This document shows, one piece after another, positions 57,930 through 64,000 of a DNA stretch of 64,000 nt (its first letter is position 1; every line of letters begins with the position of its first letter). The DNA is from Methanoprimaticola sp047501175 (GTDB lineage Archaea; Thermoplasmatota; Thermoplasmata; Methanomassiliicoccales; Methanomethylophilaceae). Under the pieces are notes generated by a model. The model saw only the letters and a list, made by a program, of their open reading frames with translations, did not search any database and was not told the DNA's origin. The translations under genes and the position numbers were made by a program. Location: contig NZ_JBEQWH010000006.1 in NCBI RefSeq assembly GCF_047501175.1, forward strand, positions 1 through 64,000. Direction: 5' to 3'.

Positions 57930-58574
57930 ATGAGAAAGGAGAGCAGGTTGGTCCTGGCGCTCGACGAGACGAACGGCGAGAAGGCGCTGGCTATTGCAAA
58001 TTCCGTGTCCGGCGTCGTCGATGCCATCAAGATCAACTGGCCTCTTGTCCTCTCCGAGGGACCTCAGATGATAACCCGTCTCGCGGAGCTATCCGACGTC
58101 ATCTGCGACTTCAAGGTAGCGGACATACCGAACACGGTGCGCCTCATCATCGAGAACTCGGTCTCCAGAGGGGCGTCCGCGGTCATAGTCCATGCCTTCA
58201 CAGGGGACGATTCCCTGAGGGCGGCCGTCGAGGCGGCGGACGGTGCGGAGATATACGCCGTCACCGAGATGAGCCATCCGGGTGCCGTGATGTTCACGGC
58301 CAAGCACGCGGAGGAGATGGCAAGGCTCGGGGTGGAGTGCGGCGTGGACGGGTTCATAGCCCCCGCGACCAGGCCCGACCGCATACGTGCCATCCGCGCG
58401 ATCGCCGGGGACAGGAAGATCCTCTCCCCGGGGGTCGGCGCGCAGGGCGGGAAGGCGTCCGACGCCATATCCGCCGGTGCGGACTATGCCATAGTCGGCA
58501 GGGCGATCTACGGTTCCGACGACCCCAGGAGATCCGCCGAGGCCTTCGCGGAGGACATAAGAACGGTCATCTGA
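57930..58574 (+). CDS. pyrF: orotidine 5'-phosphate decarboxylase
   Basis: A 214-residue OMP decarboxylase, the last step of UMP synthesis. The catalytic K-D pair is in CDFKVADIPNT near residue 59, VIVHAFTGDD near 83 and the phosphate loop SPGVGAQGG near 172 are intact. Size is typical of archaeal PyrF. It is monocistronic between a divergent radical SAM gene and the STT3-like gene. Confidence 0.95.
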   Translation: MRKESRLVLALDETNGEKALAIANSVSGVVDAIKINWPLVLSEGPQMITRLAELSDVICDFKVADIPNTVRLIIENSVSRGASAVIVHAFTGDDSLRAAVEAADGAEIYAVTEMSHPGAVMFTAKHAEEMARLGVECGVDGFIAPATRPDRIRAIRAIAGDRKILSPGVGAQGGKASDAISAGADYAIVGRAIYGSDDPRRSAEAFAEDIRTVI

Positions 58575-58606
58575 GGCCGTCGGGGCATCCTGATCGTCCG
58601 TTTTAA

Positions 58607-58629
58607 TACGCGTGCGCGCGTGTGCGTAC
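58607..58629. other. 23-bp alternating purine-pyrimidine tract
   Basis: TACGCGTGCGCGCGTGTGCG followed by TAC alternates pyrimidine and purine at every base, the composition that favours Z-DNA. It lies in the 150-bp gap between pyrF and the STT3-like gene, which holds no other gene, and contains the 12-mer also found before the LarA-like gene. Confidence 0.6.
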
Positions 58630-58668
58630 CTGCGCATCTTACGTAGAACAAAGAACAGCAGTGGACTC

Positions 58669-58677
58669 TTTTTATAC
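58669..58677 (+). promoter_or_regulatory. TATA box for the STT3-like gene
   Basis: The sequence tttttatac lies about 52 nt upstream of ATG 58725, leaving a short leader with ggag 11 nt before the start. Confidence 0.55.
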
Positions 58678-58724
58678 AAGTTCTCGTATGAACGCACATT
58701 CTAAAGAGACGGAGACTTATTAGA

Positions 58725-61700
58725 ATGCGCAAGTTCAGAAAAGAGTCTACCGCTCCCGAAACGATGGGAGCCGACCGCGATAGCGGCAACGGGTGGCTTA
58801 GCGGCCGCCGGTGTGCACTCGTGCTGGGTGCGATTGTAGTCGTAGCGTTCCTGCTACGCTTCGTTTTCGCATACGGCGTTTCTGCTGATGGGAATTTCGC
58901 CCTATCCGGTGGATCGAGTGCACAGTATCACCTGCATGTGATTGAAAGCATCCTCAACGGAAGCTGGTCCCTCACGGACGCTGCCGTCAACTATCCCATC
59001 GGAGGCTCCCTCTACATCCCGCCCCTCATGGACTTCCTCGCCGCAGGCGTCGCGTCCATCTTCCAGGGCAGCATGGGAACCACCGAGGCCGCATCGTTCG
59101 CACTCGGAGTGCTGAACCCCATCTTCGGGGCCCTGGCATGCATCCCGGTGTTCCTGATCGGCAGAGAGATGTTCGACAAGACGATTGGTGTGGTTGCAGC
59201 CCTGGTGTTCGCATTCATGGCTCTGCCTATCAGCACGGCGGTCTTCTCCAGCGGAAACGAGTACGCCCTCGCAGCGTTCCTTCTCGCATTCATGGCGTAC
59301 TTCGCCGTGAAGATGGTCAAGTCCCTCGATTCCGAGAACTCCTCTAAGAAGGGCGTCCTGATCAACGGTGCCCTCGCAGGGGTGTTCCTGGCGCTGAGCG
59401 CCCTTACCTGGAACGGTTTCCGCATAGCGGTCGTTCTCCTCGCTGTCGCGATGGTCCTTCAGGCAGTAGCTGCCCGCATGGGAGGAAAGGACGTCATGGG
59501 AGCAACCATCGGCTACGCAGTTGCTATCCTGGTCGGGACCCTCGTTCCCGCCGCATACTACCTGCCTGCCGGTCTGATGGACGCGGTTTACTCCGGACCC
59601 CTTCTCATCGCCATCGTCTCCGTCGTGTTCGTGTTCGTCTTCGCGGCGCTCAAGGCCAAGCCTTGGATCGTCACGATCCCCTCGCTCGTCGTTGCCTTCA
59701 TAGTCCTCTGCGTGGCCCTCATGTTCGCCGCACCGGACCTGTTCAACGACTTCATCTTCGGAAACTCGGTCTACACCAACTCCATCATGGCCGAGCTCGC
59801 CAGCAACCGTGTCTCGATGTCCAACGTCGCCGCCTACTACGGATGGCTCACCATGTGGCTGCCCATCTGCCTGGCGATCTACGAGACCTATGTGTACCTC
59901 AGGAAGGACCACAGCTCCAGCCGCCTGTTCATGGTCGTCTGGCTGTATGTCATGTTCTTCGCAGTCTGGACCAGCTACGCCAATGCGGCGGTCGTCGGCA
60001 GCGTCTTCGCAGTCGGATCCGCAGCGGTCATCGTCAAGGTCCTGAAGTCCGCGGACCTCAGGGAGTGGGTGGCCACCATGAAGGCGGCCGGGTTCCCCGG
60101 ATGCCTCAGGAAGCTCATCAAGCCCCTGCCCTTCGTGTCCGTGCTCGTCGTCGCACTCCTCGTCGTCGTGCCCAACGTCAGCTTCGCTGTCGATGCGGGT
60201 CAGCCTACCAACACCGAAGGAGACCACTACTTCACCGGGAACACGAGCTTCACCATCAAGACCGGGGAATCCTACCCTCTCGAGGGAATCTGGGAGAGCT
60301 ACGCCGACGAGCCCAAGGACGGGGCACTCGTCACCTGGATCGACACCGCGTACGACGCCGTCGCCCAGGGCAACTTCAGCACCGTCACGGACGGTATCGG
60401 CGGAGGCTCGTCCGCCGCCGCGCAGGTCTATCTCGCCGATGGTTCCGTCGGAGCGATCGCCGCGATGATGCTCCGCATCATGATGGCCAACCCCGATGCG
60501 GACTACTCCTCGGCATTCGGGGACCACACCGACGTGTACAGCGCCATCAAGGCGTTCATCGACAACCCCCAGTCCGCAGTGGACGAGATCACCGCCAACC
60601 CCAGCGTCTACGGGAACGTCAGGACCGACATCACCGATGAGAACGCCGTGTACCTCGCAGGGATCAACGAGCTCGCATCCTCCATGAACCAGAAGGACCT
60701 CATGGACGCGTATGACGGGGTCTGTGACGCCAGCGGGGAGAAGATCGGATACATCCTCGTCGACGGTTCCATGCTCCCCCTCCAGTACAACGGAGGCGAC
60801 AGCTTCTCGACCATCGCCTACTTCGCCGACTACAAGGTCGACAGGTACGGTGCTGCCACCGAGTTCTACTCCTACAACACCTACTACGGCTCCACGGTCT
60901 ACACCGAGGCCATCTACGATACCCTCCTCTGGAGGGCCCTCATCGGACCTTCCGCGTCCGAGGCAGGGTTCACCAACTCCTACAGCTACCTGGTCGCCCT
61001 TTCCGTCAGCGACGGGAAGGAGGGATCCGCCAAGGCGATTCCCGGATACGGTCTCGCCGGATTCGATGTGAAGAACTGGAAGGTCATGTACAACGCCGAC
61101 AACGACGCCACTGTCAGCAGCGACGGATGGGAGTACATGCCCGGACAGGATGCGATGAAGAAGCAGGCCGAGGAAGGAGGGGTCATCAACTACCTCAGCG
61201 GACTCGCGATGCTCGAGTACACCGGGTCCACCGAGTCCTCGACCATCTACTCCGGAGAGGTCGTCTCCTCGTCCGGAACCGGCATCTCCGGTGCCACCGT
61301 CTCCGTCTACCAGTACAGCGAGACATTCGGAAAGGAGGTCGTCTACTCCGAGACCAAGACGTTCGACGGTAAGTACGATGCCCTCGTCCCCGCAGGAAGC
61401 TACAGGATCGAGGTCAAGATCGGGAACATCGTGATGCAGTCCTTCAGCTCCGCGAACCCCATGTCCACGGTCACCGTCCAGGACTCCGAGGTCACCGGGG
61501 CCGTCGTCGTCAACGGCGAGGTCTACAGCGGGGAGAACATGCTCCTGACGCTCGAGAGCGATGCGACCTCCGAGAAGGTCCAGATCACGGACGGGTCCAT
61601 CCTCATCAAGGGACTCCTGCCCGGATCCTACAGCTACGTCCTCTACGGCGAGTCCGGTTCCTCTCTCGGCACCGGGACCATCGAGGTCTACCCCGGTGCG

Positions 61701-64000
61701 TCCGTCGGTCTGGAGGTCGTCCCCAAGACATACACCATCACCGCCACGGTCGAGGACATCTTCGAGAACGTCCTCAACATCGATGGCCTGACCGACATCC
61801 CCGTCGTGTACGCGACCAACGAGAAGACCGGATTCCAGTTCAGCGCCGAGGTCGGAGAGGACGGGAAGGCGGTCATCACCGTCGTTCCCGGCAAGTACAC
61901 CATGTCCATCGGGAACGGGTTCGTCTCGATCAACTCCACCGTCCAGAACGCGTCCAGCGGAAACAGGACGGTCACGCTGAAGGCATACGAGTCCACCACC
62001 GTGCATGTCGACAATGCACCCGACACGGTCCTGACGGTATCCGCGGGAACGTTCAGCACGGTGTCCCACTCCGATTCCGACGGGAACGTCTACTTCGACA
62101 TCCCCAAGGGACTCGCCACGGACAACGTCGCATACTCCGTGTTCGGCATCGCCGACGGAAGGACATACAGCGCCGTGTACGACGGCAGCGGATCCGTCAC
62201 CCTGACATCCGGAAACCTCTCCGAGGTCACCGGGGAGCTCAAGGACGGAGACGACGCGGCCTCGGGAATCGTCACACTTTACGACAGCAACGGGTTCCAG
62301 ACCACGGTCAGCACCGACAAGGACGGGAAGTTCACAGTGCTCGTTCCCGCAGGAAGCTACACCATGTACGCTCACAACGAGAGCGACAAGGTCGTCCTCA
62401 TGGACGTGTCCGCCAACGGGAACACCGACGTCGGGTCCGTCTCCATGGTCGATGGAAGGAAGGTCACCGCCAACCTGAAGTACGACCCTGCCACGAGCGA
62501 CAGCAACCAGAACCTCCCGTACGCGCTCGCACTGATCATGTTCGAGTACGAGGGCAGGGACTACACGCTCACCTCCATGACCAACACCGGAGGCGCCGCG
62601 ATCTTCTACATCCCGGACGACCTGGAGGCCACGACGTCGTTCAACAACGCCGAGGGAACCCTCGACAACGGCATCTTCACCTGCACAGACATGACCAAGG
62701 AAGTCACCAAGGGAACGTCCCAGACGTCCACCACCGTGACCATCCAGTACTACGGCTACGAGGAGGACCAGAAGTACTACGTCAACACGGTCCCCATAAC
62801 CGCTGGATGCGACATGGAGCTCGAGTTCTACGAGAGCGACGACGGCGAGAAGATCACCGTCAAGGAGGGTGAGACCATCGAGCTCTGCCCTGGTCAGTAT
62901 GAAGTAAAGATCGACGGAGAATCTGGGTTCTACTTCGACGGAACGGCGTACCTTTACCCCGGATCCACCGAGTTCGTCGGACTGGATGCGGTCGAGGTCA
63001 TCTCCATGGCAATCGAGAAGAACGAGGCTGACAAGATCTCCATAAGTACCGAGGACGGCGAGTACCACGCGTTCAGTGGCGGATATTACTTCGCGGTCGG
63101 ATATGTCTACAACATCACCTCTACCGGGACCACCGGTACCGGTGATGATGTTAAGGACACCATCAAGTACGCGACTCTCGACCTGACCGGAGACTACAGC
63201 GGAGTGGGCGACTCCATCGACATGAGGGCCACCGCCGCGGAGATGAAGGTCACCGGATACGTCGGAATCGTGGCGGACGGAACCATCACCGTCAAGTACG
63301 GAGACGTCGAGCGCGAGTTCAGCGTGGCGGACGGGGCATACACCCTTGTCCTGCCGTCCGATGTCGGTTCCGTCGATGTCACGGTCTCCGTCAGCAAGAC
63401 GATAGACTCCGAGGAACAGTGGTACTCTGCAGACGGAACGTTCACCGGAATGAAGGACGGAAGCATCAGGAACATACCCGTCGTCAACTCCGACAAGCCC
63501 GAGGGCGAGGAGGAAGAGGACGAGGATGCGCCCGAGTTCGATGTAACCATTGACAGTGCGATGTTCAGCGAAGGGGATGCGATCGTCGACTTCACCATCG
63601 AGAACCTCTCCGATGTCGACAGGACCTACTTCGTCACCGCCGGTTCCGCATGGGCTCTCGACAGTGCGTACAGCTTCACCGTCCCTGCAGGACAGAAGCT
63701 CGCCTGCCAGGTCTGGGGAACTTATGACGAGTCCCGCGTCGCACCCGGTCTCGACGACGTCACCCTGATAGTCAAGGACATCAACGGAACGTCGACCATC
63801 ACGGAGGAGATCACGGAGAACTCCGCAAGTTCCTCCAGCGACAAGGGAATGGACATCATCACATCCGAGGACGATAAGGAGCTCGGAGACAGGGTCTCCG
63901 CATCCCAGTACATGTTCGCCGTGAAGTTCGTCAACAAGGACGTCAGCTCCAAGGACGTCACGTTCAGCTTCACCGTCCCCCAGGGATGGTATGCGACCAT
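58725..64000 (+). CDS. giant STT3-like membrane protein with long ectodomain (partial)
   Basis: The gene runs off the window; at least 1,758 residues are encoded. Residues 1-480 form a GT-C membrane module of about 12 helices with the outline of STT3/AglB: a first outer loop (GGSSAQYHLHVIESILNGSW, then NYPIGGSLYIPPLMDFLAAG) and a soluble domain after the last helix. But the first DxD-type aspartate site reads SAQYH, no DHH/TDHH motif is seen near SSGNEYALA, and the WWDYG motif reads TWIDTAYD. From about residue 830 the protein is a string of beta-sandwich units of carboxypeptidase-regulatory type (recurring DGKYDALVPAGSYRIE, DGKFTVLVPAGSYTMY patterns) that probably project from the cell. Confidence 0.75.
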   Translation, partial: MRKFRKESTAPETMGADRDSGNGWLSGRRCALVLGAIVVVAFLLRFVFAYGVSADGNFALSGGSSAQYHLHVIESILNGSWSLTDAAVNYPIGGSLYIPPLMDFLAAGVASIFQGSMGTTEAASFALGVLNPIFGALACIPVFLIGREMFDKTIGVVAALVFAFMALPISTAVFSSGNEYALAAFLLAFMAYFAVKMVKSLDSENSSKKGVLINGALAGVFLALSALTWNGFRIAVVLLAVAMVLQAVAARMGGKDVMGATIGYAVAILVGTLVPAAYYLPAGLMDAVYSGPLLIAIVSVVFVFVFAALKAKPWIVTIPSLVVAFIVLCVALMFAAPDLFNDFIFGNSVYTNSIMAELASNRVSMSNVAAYYGWLTMWLPICLAIYETYVYLRKDHSSSRLFMVVWLYVMFFAVWTSYANAAVVGSVFAVGSAAVIVKVLKSADLREWVATMKAAGFPGCLRKLIKPLPFVSVLVVALLVVVPNVSFAVDAGQPTNTEGDHYFTGNTSFTIKTGESYPLEGIWESYADEPKDGALVTWIDTAYDAVAQGNFSTVTDGIGGGSSAAAQVYLADGSVGAIAAMMLRIMMANPDADYSSAFGDHTDVYSAIKAFIDNPQSAVDEITANPSVYGNVRTDITDENAVYLAGINELASSMNQKDLMDAYDGVCDASGEKIGYILVDGSMLPLQYNGGDSFSTIAYFADYKVDRYGAATEFYSYNTYYGSTVYTEAIYDTLLWRALIGPSASEAGFTNSYSYLVALSVSDGKEGSAKAIPGYGLAGFDVKNWKVMYNADNDATVSSDGWEYMPGQDAMKKQAEEGGVINYLSGLAMLEYTGSTESSTIYSGEVVSSSGTGISGATVSVYQYSETFGKEVVYSETKTFDGKYDALVPAGSYRIEVKIGNIVMQSFSSANPMSTVTVQDSEVTGAVVVNGEVYSGENMLLTLESDATSEKVQITDGSILIKGLLPGSYSYVLYGESGSSLGTGTIEVYPGASVGLEVVPKTYTITATVEDIFENVLNIDGLTDIPVVYATNEKTGFQFSAEVGEDGKAVITVVPGKYTMSIGNGFVSINSTVQNASSGNRTVTLKAYESTTVHVDNAPDTVLTVSAGTFSTVSHSDSDGNVYFDIPKGLATDNVAYSVFGIADGRTYSAVYDGSGSVTLTSGNLSEVTGELKDGDDAASGIVTLYDSNGFQTTVSTDKDGKFTVLVPAGSYTMYAHNESDKVVLMDVSANGNTDVGSVSMVDGRKVTANLKYDPATSDSNQNLPYALALIMFEYEGRDYTLTSMTNTGGAAIFYIPDDLEATTSFNNAEGTLDNGIFTCTDMTKEVTKGTSQTSTTVTIQYYGYEEDQKYYVNTVPITAGCDMELEFYESDDGEKITVKEGETIELCPGQYEVKIDGESGFYFDGTAYLYPGSTEFVGLDAVEVISMAIEKNEADKISISTEDGEYHAFSGGYYFAVGYVYNITSTGTTGTGDDVKDTIKYATLDLTGDYSGVGDSIDMRATAAEMKVTGYVGIVADGTITVKYGDVEREFSVADGAYTLVLPSDVGSVDVTVSVSKTIDSEEQWYSADGTFTGMKDGSIRNIPVVNSDKPEGEEEEDEDAPEFDVTIDSAMFSEGDAIVDFTIENLSDVDRTYFVTAGSAWALDSAYSFTVPAGQKLACQVWGTYDESRVAPGLDDVTLIVKDINGTSTITEEITENSASSSSDKGMDIITSEDDKELGDRVSASQYMFAVKFVNKDVSSKDVTFSFTVPQGWYAT

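Noticed and set aside
58902..63068. Minus-strand open frame of about 1,390 codons antisense to the STT3-like gene
   Set aside because: It is a by-product of G/C-ending codons in the real gene; the translation is low-complexity, rich in V, D, G and H, with no domain, and lacks a promoter.

Overview
The window is a stretch of archaeal chromosome, G+C-rich in its coding regions, most likely from a methanogen of the order Methanomassiliicoccales (class Thermoplasmata). The archaeal call rests on L7Ae, S28e, L24e, S6e and L30e, aIF2-gamma, aIF5B, GINS, RfcS, archaeal RNA polymerase genes, pantoate kinase and many TATA boxes 24-30 nt upstream of leaderless starts. The methanogen call rests on a DUF2099 protein (putative methanogenesis marker 8). 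An unsplit RpoB next to split A' and A'' subunits fits Thermoplasmata better than most other methanogen orders. No other methanogenesis gene lies here, so the order-level call is an inference.

Layout. 0.1-9.0 kb: a winged-helix protein, a LarA/Fe-S pair with folP, a ubiquitin-like/MPN-like pair, hxlB with an endonuclease IV-like gene, and three membrane genes ending in a GT87-like glycosyltransferase. 9.0-15.6 kb: translation genes (rpl7ae-rps28e-rpl24e-ndk-infB, then rps6e-eIF2gamma-PIN) separated by a cardiolipin-synthase-like gene that has lost its catalytic histidines. 15.6-26 kb: marker 8, cyclophilin, AzgA-type purine permease, RfcS, a DUF4143 ATPase preceded by three repeats at an exact 33-bp period, a hydantoinase-like protein, an HxlR regulator with a degenerate metallo-beta-lactamase protein, and a BioB/HydE-like radical SAM enzyme.

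26.1-31.9 kb is an integrated mobile element of about 5.8 kb in a tRNA-Lys(CUU) gene. It is bounded by a 21-bp direct repeat of the tRNA 3' end. It carries a Rep-like gene, a GC-rich structured region, an AT-rich operon (double ribbon-helix-helix protein, m4C-type methyltransferase, PD-(D/E)XK nuclease), a 30-codon gene and a tyrosine integrase broken by a frameshift.

32-47.5 kb is housekeeping: CBS and MBL proteins, GINS, DUF167, Toprim, tmk, coaBC, pantoate kinase, DUF357, an AhpD-like protein, a flavodoxin/ferredoxin fusion, prs, proS, a tandem MarR protein, a FecCD-type metal-chelate transporter with a methyltransferase, and trmI. The gap upstream of prs holds a sequence that folds into a three-way junction with its own TATA box and T-run, my best candidate for an undescribed RNA. 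47.7-56.8 kb holds tRNA-Lys(UUU) and rpoH-rpoB-rpoA1-rpoA2-rpl30e-nusA; rpoB appears to start at CTG. After a COG2108 radical SAM gene and pyrF, the window ends inside a giant STT3-like membrane protein (more than 1,750 codons) that lacks recognisable oligosaccharyltransferase catalytic motifs.

Genes are tightly packed, with ATGA-type overlaps in operons. Two convergent pairs overlap by more than 200 bp because one or both genes lack a stop at the expected place.
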